Assembly (NCBI GenBank): GCA_032123435.1
Contig: JAQBFJ010000248.1
Location: 1-22,822, forward strand
Direction of reading: 5' to 3'
DNA: 22,822 bases
DNA from: JAQBFJ01 sp032123435
GTDB taxonomy: Bacteria > Verrucomicrobiota > Kiritimatiellia > UBA8416 > JAQBFJ01
Numbering within the stretch: the first letter of the stretch is position 1; each line of letters begins with the position of its first letter. The notes under the pieces were generated by a model that saw nothing but the letters and a program-made list of their open reading frames with translations, searched no databases and had not been told where the DNA came from. Of the stretch, positions 7,278 to 12,999 are shown in pieces. The position numbers and the translations under genes are program-made.

Positions 7278-7553
7278 TTACTTTTTGAAAAGATCGGAAT
7301 GCGTCCCCATTCTTTCAAAAATCAGTTGTTTTCCGATTGTCTTATATATCAGCACCCAATCTGATTCAATATGGCAGTCGCGCCGACCGATATAGTTGCC
7401 GACAAGTTTGTGATCTTTGTGAATAGGATCAAGCGGCTTGCCTGAAAGTAGGGTTCTTGCAAGAATCTTGAATTTATCAAGATTCTTGCCCCGGCGCTTG
7501 CAGCGCTTGAGATCTTTCGCAAATTGCTTGGTGTAAACTGGGGTATACATCAT
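7278..7553 (-). CDS. yafQ: YafQ-family mRNA interferase toxin
   Basis: The 91-residue protein belongs to the RelE/ParE superfamily, YafQ branch. These are ribosome-dependent endonucleases that cut mRNA in the A site. It has FAKDLKRCKRRGKNLDKF, then HKDHKLVGNYIGRRDCHIESDWVLIY, and ends ERMGTHSDLFKK. The conserved YafQ residues are all present: His of DHKL, His and Asp of CHIESDW, and the terminal His of GTHSDLF. The toxin should be active unless restrained. The start overlaps the antitoxin stop by 4 bases (ATGA), which is typical of coupled pairs. A second ATG follows at once and may be used instead. The stop lies 4 bases before the attC of this cassette. Toxin-antitoxin modules are common in integron arrays, where they are thought to stabilise the array (established knowledge). 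Confidence 0.93.
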   Translation of the reverse strand: MMYTPVYTKQFAKDLKRCKRRGKNLDKFKILARTLLSGKPLDPIHKDHKLVGNYIGRRDCHIESDWVLIYKTIGKQLIFERMGTHSDLFKK

Positions 7554-7810
7554 ATCCCTAGTTTGTCAAACATGTCATCTGCATCTTTGCAGATGACAAG
7601 GTCACGTTCTTCATCCGTTGCTTTGAATGTCCGCAGTGTGGTGGCGGTAGGGATGGCAACATCAAAAGGAAGCCCTTTGCGAAGTTCAACCTGCTTGTAA
7701 AACATCGTGATTGCCTGGGTGGCATTCAGTCCAAGATTATGAAAAACGGTTTCAGCATGATCTTTTAGATCAGGCTGCAACCTAGCTCTAACCATTGCGC
7801 TTTTACTCAT
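7550..7810 (-). CDS. dinJ: RelB/DinJ-family antitoxin
   Basis: The 86-residue protein neutralises the adjacent YafQ toxin. The N-terminal part MSKSAMVRARLQPDLKDHAE followed by NLGLNATQAITMFYKQV is the ribbon-helix-helix DNA-binding pattern of RelB/DinJ. The C-terminal part (TLRTFKATDEERDL and the end DADDMFDKLGI) would wrap the toxin. The open frame extends 26 codons upstream, but the start at 7810 is better: GGAGAT lies just before it, and a strong promoter at 7835-7863 lies inside the upstream extension. The upstream extension also contains the cassette boundary core GTTATGCC. The pair is likely autoregulated through the palindromic sequence around the promoter. Confidence 0.9.
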   Translation of the reverse strand: MSKSAMVRARLQPDLKDHAETVFHNLGLNATQAITMFYKQVELRKGLPFDVAIPTATTLRTFKATDEERDLVICKDADDMFDKLGI

Positions 7811-7834
7811 GACATTATCTCCATTTCTGATAAC

Positions 7835-7863
7835 ACTGTAGCACATATGGGATACACGTGCAA
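7835..7863 (-). promoter_or_regulatory. Promoter of the toxin-antitoxin cassette
   Basis: On the minus strand TTGCAC (7863-7858) and TACAGT (7840-7835) are exactly 17 bases apart, and the antitoxin ATG is about 25 bases further on. CATATG dyad symmetry lies between the boxes and may be part of an operator. It gives the cassette its own expression, independent of any integron promoter. Confidence 0.65.
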
Positions 7864-7876
7864 GTTCTTTTTTATC

Positions 7877-8146
7877 GGCATAACTCATTATTATACCAAC
7901 TACGCCTGCTCGCCTAACACTTTTTCTCTAAAACAACGAAATCATCTCTTTCATTGAACATTGGCTGGCGCTACGACGACGCCCTTGCTCCAAGCTAGCG
8001 ATTTCCTTTCAGTGGTCTACCGCAAGGGACTTTCACCCCATAAGTTAGTGCCCATGCCGGGCGTACGACACGCATGACCGTCGTTTCAAAGCGTGACGTG
8101 AAGCGGCGCGCTTTGAAACGTACGAGTCGATGCGATTGTTGGCACA
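7877..8146 (-). other. attC site of the QueD-like cassette, interrupted by a group II intron fragment
   Basis: On the minus strand the site opens with the core TGTGCCAAC (8146-8138), the exact reverse complement of GTTGGCACA at the 5' edge of this cassette (8749-8741). GCATCGAC (8133-8126) pairs with GTCATGC (8078-8072) leaving one extrahelical C. Inside, CGTTTCAAAGCG and CGCTTTGAAACG form a 12-bp perfect stem (8120-8109 with 8093-8082). The right core appears to be GTTATGCC at 7884-7877. Between stem and core lie about 190 extra bases: an intron fragment and then a stretch with two more core-like heptamers (GTTAGGC at 7918, GTTGGTA at 7900). Confidence 0.7.
7966..8071 (-). mobile_element. 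5' fragment of a group II intron (domain I)
   Basis: Starting at GTGTCG (8071), the minus strand reads GCCCGGCATGGG, then GGGGTGAAAGTCCC, then CTAGC and GCAAGGGCGTCGTCGT. This series is the conserved order of the first 100 or so bases of domain I in many bacterial group II introns. Similarity stops near 7966. There is no maturase gene and no domain V or VI, so the fragment cannot splice or move. Its first base directly follows the base of the attC stem. Group IIC introns insert just 3' of stem-loops, including attC sites, so the placement fits, although I cannot assign the class from this fragment. Confidence 0.5.
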
Positions 8147-8153
8147 CTATTTC

Positions 8154-8648
8154 TTAGTTGAATGTCTTCGTTGCTGCATTCATAGACGAGGATCGGAAAG
8201 TGACTTTCTTGATTGGCATCTTATCTTTGAGCAACTCGTAGAAAAGCTCGCAAAGATTCTCACAGGTAGAAACTTTCTTAGTCACAACTATTCTGTATTC
8301 CGGGTATGACCAAGCAAGCGGGTGATCTATCTTTTTGAGAGGCACACAATGCTCCGGGTCGTTATTGATGCCTTCCTTTTTGTATACGGCAAGAACCGCT
8401 TCAAGAAGCGGGTCGCCTTCTTGAAACAGTGTTGCGTGATGGAAATGGTCACAAACTTCCCATGCTTTTTTGAATCCTTCCTTACATGCGTGTGCATATC
8501 CAGTCACCGGGTCTACGGTGTCTTCAAGTTCAAACTCTAAAAGCCCCGAATGCCCATGAAGGTGTTTTGCTTCGCACGGCCAGTTCATAAATCTGTGTGC
8601 ATACTGGAAATCCAACTTTACGATCGATCTATACTTCTCGTTTGACAT
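8154..8648 (-). CDS. 6-pyruvoyl-tetrahydropterin synthase / QueD-like enzyme in a gene cassette
   Basis: The 164-residue protein has the T-fold pattern of PTPS/6-carboxytetrahydropterin synthase, which makes the pterin precursor for queuosine and other 7-deazaguanines (QueD) or biopterin. The zinc histidines are visible as His18 (YAHRF) and His31/His33 (HLHGHSG). The pterin-anchoring Glu appears in STCENLCELFYELL. The catalytic Cys is normally four residues before HGH (CxxxHGH). Here that position is Ala27 and the only nearby cysteine is Cys25, so the active site is shifted or the chemistry differs. The usual LDHxxLN stretch reads CDHFHHATLF. AAGGAG lies 9 bases before the ATG. It is the third cassette of the array, with no other queuosine or deazaguanine genes in view. 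Function is therefore inferred only at family level. Confidence 0.75.
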   Translation of the reverse strand: MSNEKYRSIVKLDFQYAHRFMNWPCEAKHLHGHSGLLEFELEDTVDPVTGYAHACKEGFKKAWEVCDHFHHATLFQEGDPLLEAVLAVYKKEGINNDPEHCVPLKKIDHPLAWSYPEYRIVVTKKVSTCENLCELFYELLKDKMPIKKVTFRSSSMNAATKTFN

Positions 8649-8742
8649 GACAATGTTCTCCTTATCTGTGGGTTTAACTTACTAATGATCTTAATTTAAT
8701 TAACACGGACATATTCGACTCTACGCATACCTCCTTTTCTTG

Positions 8743-8808
8743 TGCCAACACGTCTACTCTGAGGGTTCGGCGAGCTCCTCGCCGATACCCTCCTGAGTCT
8801 TGTTGGAA
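8743..8808 (-). other. attC-like site overlapping the end of its own cassette gene
   Basis: On the minus strand TTCCAAC (8808-8802) is the reverse complement of the cassette's 5' core GTTGGAA (9045-9039). ACTC and GAGGGT, then GGCGAG, pair across a GAG loop with CTCGCC, ACCCTC and GAGT. The site ends at the core GTTGGCA (8749-8743), the first bases of the next cassette. Most of the site is also the C-terminal coding sequence of the membrane protein gene, whose stop codon lies inside it. Confidence 0.65.
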
Positions 8809-9029
8809 CCTTCTTCTTGAGTTACTCTTTTTCGAAAGATCCTTCTCATGGAGGAGAGGAACCGCCAGGCACAGATAATGCAAACAAGTATGGCGAATGA
8901 GCCGAGACCGGGATTCGGATTCCTGCCGAAGAAGTTCGCGAATGCCATCAGTCCGAAATACGCAATCAGCAGCAGGTAGCCAAGTGCGGCAAAGAACGCG
9001 AAGACTTTCTGTCCTGATTGTCGCATCAT
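8754..9029 (-). CDS. Small membrane protein in a gene cassette, unknown function
   Basis: The roughly 91-residue product has two predicted membrane spans: VFAFFAALGYLLLIAYFGLMAFANFF, then after a short FGRNPNPGLG loop SFAILVCIICAWRFL. A basic segment (SSMRRIFRKR) and an acidic tail follow. By the positive-inside rule the C-terminus is probably cytoplasmic. I do not recognise a family. The start is uncertain: ATG at 9029 or the next codon at 9026, or TTG at 9044, which lies inside the recombination core itself. The last 18 or so residues (about GSNKTQEGIGEELAEPSE) are encoded by the attC site, so their sequence is probably dictated by the site rather than by protein function. It is the second cassette. 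Confidence 0.6.
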   Translation of the reverse strand: MMRQSGQKVFAFFAALGYLLLIAYFGLMAFANFFGRNPNPGLGSFAILVCIICAWRFLSSMRRIFRKRVTQEEGSNKTQEGIGEELAEPSE

Positions 9030-9038
9030 TTCATTCAA

Positions 9039-9117
9039 TTCCAACGTTAAGCATCATGCGCTTGGGGACCCGCCTTCGGGCGGGTTACCAAGTCGTGATG
9101 CATGCTATTGTTCGGCA
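9039..9117 (-). other. attC site of the first cassette (best-formed of the array)
   Basis: On the minus strand TGCCGAAC (9117-9110) is the reverse complement of GTTCGGCA (9397-9390) at the 5' edge of this cassette. A near-perfect hairpin follows: GCATCA/TGATGC, CCAAG/CTTGG and CCCGCC/GGCGGG around a 4-base loop. The small unpaired stretches between these helices are the classic attC layout. The site ends TTAACG then GTTGGAA, a core of GTTRRRY type with one mismatch. The next gene begins within 20 bases. The stop codon of the first gene lies in the left core. Confidence 0.75.
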
Positions 9118-9374
9118 TCCCCTCCATGGGGTGCTTGCCGTCTTCTTTTGTTGCTGACGTGAAGGAACACTATTCCTGCACACCCAACCATTAAACAAAT
9201 TGTCTGAATCCACCTCGGAAGGTCAAGAGCAAGAAGGTTGCATCCGAAGATGAACACCATCTCGCCAGAGATTATCGAAATGATCTTCTGAGGAATGGTG
9301 TGCTTGCTTTCAAATATGATGGCCAAGGGGTAACCAACGACGACGACCAATCCAGCTATTGCTTCGATATTCAT
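9105..9374 (-). CDS. Small three-span membrane protein in a gene cassette, unknown function
   Basis: The 89-residue product has three hydrophobic segments: IAGLVVVVGYPLAIIF, ISIISGEMVFIFGCNLLAL and TICLMVGCAGIVFLHV. It ends in a basic, soluble tail NKRRRQAPHGGDAEQ. No family is recognised. The frame can start at a GTG (9377), but the adjacent ATG at 9374 is preferred. The gene starts 16 bases after the cassette's 5' core and its stop codon TAG lies in the attC beside the core TGCCGAAC, the compact packing typical of integron cassettes. It is the first cassette as read on the minus strand, so it would be nearest to a lost attI. Confidence 0.65.
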   Translation of the reverse strand: MNIEAIAGLVVVVGYPLAIIFESKHTIPQKIISIISGEMVFIFGCNLLALDLPRWIQTICLMVGCAGIVFLHVSNKRRRQAPHGGDAEQ

Positions 9375-9389
9375 CACTTATCTTTCTTA

Positions 9390-9397
9390 TGCCGAAC
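9390..9397 (-). other. Recombination core at the 5' edge of the first cassette
   Basis: GTTCGGCA on the minus strand marks the outer boundary of the array. Upstream (higher coordinates) there is no attC hairpin that I can fold, only a short GTTAC/GTAAC dyad near 9415-9433. This could be a degenerate attI or the end of a decayed upstream site. No integrase gene lies beside it. Confidence 0.45.
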
Positions 9398-9554
9398 GTT
9401 ATATGTGTAATACGTTACAACATTTTGGTAACTGAATGAATTATCATGAACAATCTTCGATAAATCAAGTTTAGATGATTTATAAAAGTCCATTGTTTAA
9501 CACAATTTAATCATGTGGCCTAAAACAGGACTAATTGCAGAAAAAGGACTTACA

Positions 9555-9688
9555 TCAACCATCCCTACCAATCATTTGAGCAGGCGAAGTAGTCTCAAAA
9601 TCTCTCACATTGTCTTTTATCCTGAGCAAATCAATTTCTCCTTGTAGTTTCTCAATCAATTCCTTAATGGCCTCAGTACCTTTCTTGT
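9555..9688 (-). pseudogene. C-terminal gene fragment cut off by the right tRNA repeat
   Basis: A minus-strand frame of about 44 codons reads GTEAIKELIEKLQGEIDLLR, continuing through NVRDFETTSPAQMIGRDG to a stop. The first half is a convincing amphipathic or coiled-coil helix. The frame enters directly from the 40-base tRNA repeat without a start codon of its own, so the N-terminal part has been replaced by the repeat. The parent protein cannot be named. It could be the end of a cassette gene or of a gene that spanned the original junction. Confidence 0.4.
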
Positions 9689-9728
9689 GCTGAATGTCGC
9701 GGGTTCGATCCCCGTCTCCCGCTCCATA
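9689..9728 (+). repeat. Right attachment-like direct repeat (tRNA-Gly 3' half only)
   Basis: Exact 40-base copy of 6423-6462. The 5' half of the tRNA is absent here (the preceding bases are TTTCTTGT), so this copy cannot make a tRNA. It marks the right end of the island. Confidence 0.9.
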
Positions 9729-9818
9729 TATATCTGTCACTCATGCACACAATTGCCTGCCTGGCGCCATTTCAGCCTTGTACCAGACAACGTCACAAAG
9801 GTATCATATAGCCAAAGG

Positions 9819-9845
9819 GCCGGATTAACCGGCTTCAGTTAACTG
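9819..9845 (+). other. Hairpin and palindrome in the leader of the beta-helix gene
   Basis: GCCGG-ATTAA-CCGGC (9819-9833) and the palindrome CAGTTAACTG (9836-9845) lie just before the start codon at 9855. They may affect translation or be an operator. No clear ribosome-binding site separates them from the ATG. Confidence 0.3.
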
Positions 9846-9854
9846 AAAGTCATT

Positions 9855-12800
9855 ATGAATATCCGCCATCGTTCCAGTACATGGCTGATCTTATGGGCCT
9901 GCCTCGCTTTCATTTCAGGCCGAGGCCACGCGGCAACTTATCATGTCTGGACCAACAGTATAACGGATGGGCCCGGCACGCACTGGACCAACGCATTTCA
10001 TGAGATTCAAAACGCTATCAATTCGGCAACAAACATCGGCGACATAGTGCTGGTGACCAACGGTATTTATTCAACCGGCGGCGCTGATACGCCAGGCTCA
10101 ACGGCAATACCTGCGATGGTCAGCCGCATCGTTGCCACGAATACAATTACCATAAAAAGCGTTAAAGGCCCGGATCAAACGATCATTCTTGGGCAAGGCC
10201 CATTCGGCAACTCGGCAATACGCTGTGCGTTTCTGACTAACGGCGCGGTTCTATCCGGCTTCACCTTATCGAACGGCTATACGCGGACCGGCGGCAATAC
10301 TCAAGTTGACCGTTCAGGTGGTGCTGCGTTTATTTCGGATGGCATAATAACAAATTGCATTATAATCGGAAATTCTGCCTGGGCTTACGGCGGCGGCGCA
10401 TATGGCGGCGTTATCCGCAACAGTTTAATTCAAGGCAACTGGACACTCTGGGACGGCGGTGGTGTATCACATGCTTATGTTGAGTCCAGCACAATTTCCG
10501 GTAACTCATCGCAAAAAGGGGGTGGCGCAAATTTTGGAACACTTTACAAATGTATTATTGACGGAAACACAGCCAGTGATGACGGGGGCGGCGGCTATTC
10601 TACCACGATCAATAATTGCAAGATCACTTCCAACAGGGCAGAAGACAAGGGCGGTGGCGTGCACAGCGGCACAATCAATAACTGCTTCATTGCAAGGAAC
10701 TATTCGGGTTTTGATGGCGGCGGCGCATACCGCGCGACAGCAAACAATTGCACGATCGTTCTAAATTCCGCGCTACTGCAATGTGGCGGCGCATCAGACG
10801 GCGGCTCGCCGGGAGTCGAATGCAACAACAGCATTGTATATTATAACTTTTCATATACGGCGCCAGATGGACTCATAGACTACCAATATTCCTGTACGTC
10901 GTATGACTATTTCGATGGTCCAAACTGCATAGAAGACCCGCCTGAACTGGCCAGTTTATTCTGCATCGCTACAAATTCTCCGGTCATCGGCGCGGGCACC
11001 AACAGCTACAGCTCCGGAACCGATATCCATAATGATGCATGGCTCGATCCGCCAAGTATGGGATGCGACGAGTATGTTGCCGGAACAGTTACAGGCCCGT
11101 TACAAGTGGCAATTTATGATACAGCTTCCGCCATTATTGTAATGGTTAATACACAGCAAAGCTTCTCTGTTGATATTGACGGCAAGGCGCATTGGAACCA
11201 TTGGAATTTCGGCGACAACACAACTGCCACGAACCGACCGTATGTGACCCATACGTGGGCAAGTACCGGCCGTTACCCGGTCGTCTTAAGCGCATACAAC
11301 GAAACATATTCTGAAGGATTATCGGACACCGTCACTGTCCATGTGGTAGAAGAGCCTGTAACTCATTACGTTGACGCCGGAAATCCTACACCGTCTTATC
11401 CTTATCTAACATGGGCAGAAGCGGCAACTAATATTCAGCATGCTGTCAACGCCTATTGTCAACTGAGCAAGCGCATACTGGTTACAAACGGCGTATATTC
11501 CAGTGGCGGGGCGGCAACGCCAGGATCATTGACTGTTCCAGCTTTGATCAGCCGCGTAGTCGCGACAAATTTAATCAGCATTGAAAGTGTCAACGGGCCG
11601 GAAGTTACAATAATCGACGGGGCTGGTCCACTCGGCACATCGGCAGTCCGGTGCGCGTATTTGAGCAATGGTTCGGCTCTTTCAGGTTTCACTTTATCCA
11701 ATGGCCATACCCGGACAACGGGCGCGATATTCCTCGACCAATCCGGCGGCGGCGCCTACGCCATCGGTTCGTTTCTGACCAACTGCATAGTGAAATGCAA
11801 CGAATCAGACTATTCTGGCGGAGGAACGTACGGCGGCATACTGAACAACTGTCTATTAATGAGCAACAGGGCGGAATGGCATGGCGGTGGCGCCTATGGC
11901 GCGATGGTGTTGAATTGTACAATTGTCGGTAACACAGCGGATCAGTCCGGTGGCGGCACATACAAATCCACAAACAAAAACAGTATTGTGTATTACAATA
12001 CGGCTTCACCAAGCAACAACTACTTCGGCGGTACGTGCGAGTATTGCTGTATTACCCCCTATTCCGACGGCGCCGGCAATATCACTAACGAACCGGCATT
12101 CATGAACTATGCCGCGAACGACCTGCGCCTAAGCAGCAGCTCCCTTTGCATCAACGCGGGCAATGACGCTTATGCGCCGGACCAGAATGATGCCTGGGGT
12201 AATGAACGCATCCGCGCCTTCAAAGTGGACATCGGCGCGCACGAATCTCCTTACGCGATCATTGAGACATTATCGACCACAAACGGCCAGATCATTCCGT
12301 CCGGCAGAATCGGTGTTGAGGTAGCGGGCAACCAGAATTTCGTTATCACAGCAAACGAAGGGTTCTATGTTACCAATTTGACCGTCGATGGACTATCCAT
12401 GGGTGGCATCACATTTTTTGAACTGCGTAACGCCGTGTCAAATCACGTTATCGCAGCCTTGTTCGCGGCATATCCGCCTTCGTCAACTAATGTTATCAAC
12501 GCAACTGCCGGGTTTGGCGGAACAATGGAACCTCATGGTGTCCTGTTTGTTACAAATGGCGCCAATCAGACATTTACAATAAGCGCTTATCCTGTCTACG
12601 CGGCAATCAAGGATGTGCGAATTGACGGAAACAGCACAGGCACAGTCAGCAGTTATACTTTCTACAATGTGACAAACAATCATATTATCGAGGTGTTTTT
12701 TTCCGTTTATCCGGACACGAATGGGTGCTGGATCAGCGGGATGGAAATTACATCTGATAAGTTGATCATGTATTGGCCAGCTGAGAATGGCTGGCTTTAT

Positions 12801-12950
12801 AATCTACAGTGCTCACCTACCCTCATGCCGGCTTTCTGGTCCAACATGCCACCATATACGAACCTGGCAGGATCAGATGAAATTATCATTACCAACAATA
12901 TCGGCGCTGTACCGCGCATGTTTTACAAACTGACCACGACAGAGGAGTAA
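9855..12950 (+). CDS. Large secreted right-handed beta-helix protein with PKD domain and internal duplication
   Basis: The 1031-residue protein has a signal peptide (residues 1-27, LILWACLAFISGRGHA then AT). Residues 28-410 are a parallel beta-helix with rungs of the type GGGAYGGVIRNSLIQGN. A PKD-like Ig domain follows (about 415-497, with FGDNTTATN and HTWASTGRYPVVL). A second beta-helix (about 503-795) repeats the first: both contain LVTNGxYSxGGA, a long LSGFTLSNG stretch and GGGAYG rungs. Two copies of a short module follow (about 798-953, each with a FxITA/TISAY and VxNxxI pattern like divergent InlB or Big repeats). The C-terminal module resembles that of the giant protein at 17606. Such helices bind or cut polysaccharides, but I see no lyase catalytic motif. 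It follows the island at once, with a weak ribosome-binding site. Confidence 0.85.
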   Translation: MNIRHRSSTWLILWACLAFISGRGHAATYHVWTNSITDGPGTHWTNAFHEIQNAINSATNIGDIVLVTNGIYSTGGADTPGSTAIPAMVSRIVATNTITIKSVKGPDQTIILGQGPFGNSAIRCAFLTNGAVLSGFTLSNGYTRTGGNTQVDRSGGAAFISDGIITNCIIIGNSAWAYGGGAYGGVIRNSLIQGNWTLWDGGGVSHAYVESSTISGNSSQKGGGANFGTLYKCIIDGNTASDDGGGGYSTTINNCKITSNRAEDKGGGVHSGTINNCFIARNYSGFDGGGAYRATANNCTIVLNSALLQCGGASDGGSPGVECNNSIVYYNFSYTAPDGLIDYQYSCTSYDYFDGPNCIEDPPELASLFCIATNSPVIGAGTNSYSSGTDIHNDAWLDPPSMGCDEYVAGTVTGPLQVAIYDTASAIIVMVNTQQSFSVDIDGKAHWNHWNFGDNTTATNRPYVTHTWASTGRYPVVLSAYNETYSEGLSDTVTVHVVEEPVTHYVDAGNPTPSYPYLTWAEAATNIQHAVNAYCQLSKRILVTNGVYSSGGAATPGSLTVPALISRVVATNLISIESVNGPEVTIIDGAGPLGTSAVRCAYLSNGSALSGFTLSNGHTRTTGAIFLDQSGGGAYAIGSFLTNCIVKCNESDYSGGGTYGGILNNCLLMSNRAEWHGGGAYGAMVLNCTIVGNTADQSGGGTYKSTNKNSIVYYNTASPSNNYFGGTCEYCCITPYSDGAGNITNEPAFMNYAANDLRLSSSSLCINAGNDAYAPDQNDAWGNERIRAFKVDIGAHESPYAIIETLSTTNGQIIPSGRIGVEVAGNQNFVITANEGFYVTNLTVDGLSMGGITFFELRNAVSNHVIAALFAAYPPSSTNVINATAGFGGTMEPHGVLFVTNGANQTFTISAYPVYAAIKDVRIDGNSTGTVSSYTFYNVTNNHIIEVFFSVYPDTNGCWISGMEITSDKLIMYWPAENGWLYNLQCSPTLMPAFWSNMPPYTNLAGSDEIIITNNIGAVPRMFYKLTTTEE

Positions 12951-12999
12951 AATTACTGCGGCTTACTTTTGGATAACTCCACTTTACCGTCAAGTATGC

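Larger units (their letters stand above)
6423..9728. mobile_element. tRNA-Gly-associated genomic island carrying an integron cassette array
   Basis: Identical 40-base repeats bound the segment. The left copy is the 3' half of the intact tRNA-Gly and the right copy lacks the 5' half, the usual product of site-specific integration into a tRNA 3' end. The interior has gene order and content unlike its flanks: all recognisable genes are on the minus strand, are small, and are separated by palindromes. No tyrosine recombinase, excisionase or integron integrase is visible, so the element appears immobile or depends on an enzyme elsewhere. Left third: no genes, one structured hairpin. Right two thirds: four gene cassettes. 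The outer limits assume the repeats are attachment sites. Confidence 0.75.

Noticed and set aside
7811..7888. N-terminal extension of the antitoxin frame
   Set aside because: It contains the promoter and the cassette core, and the ribosome-binding site fits the ATG at 7810.
8696..8728. Ten-residue leader peptide (MRRVEYVRVN) ahead of the QueD-like gene
   Set aside because: Its AGGAGGT is only one base from the ATG, too close for normal initiation, and the following gene has its own good site.
9398..9554. attI site beside the first cassette
   Set aside because: Only a short GTTAC/GTAAC dyad is visible and no integrase gene is adjacent. attI sites have little sequence conservation, so it cannot be called from sequence alone.
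10380..10800. CRISPR-like or tandem DNA repeat in the Gly-rich region
   Set aside because: The GGCGGCGGC clusters encode Gly-Gly-Gly rungs of the beta-helix, spaced irregularly and inside one long frame.
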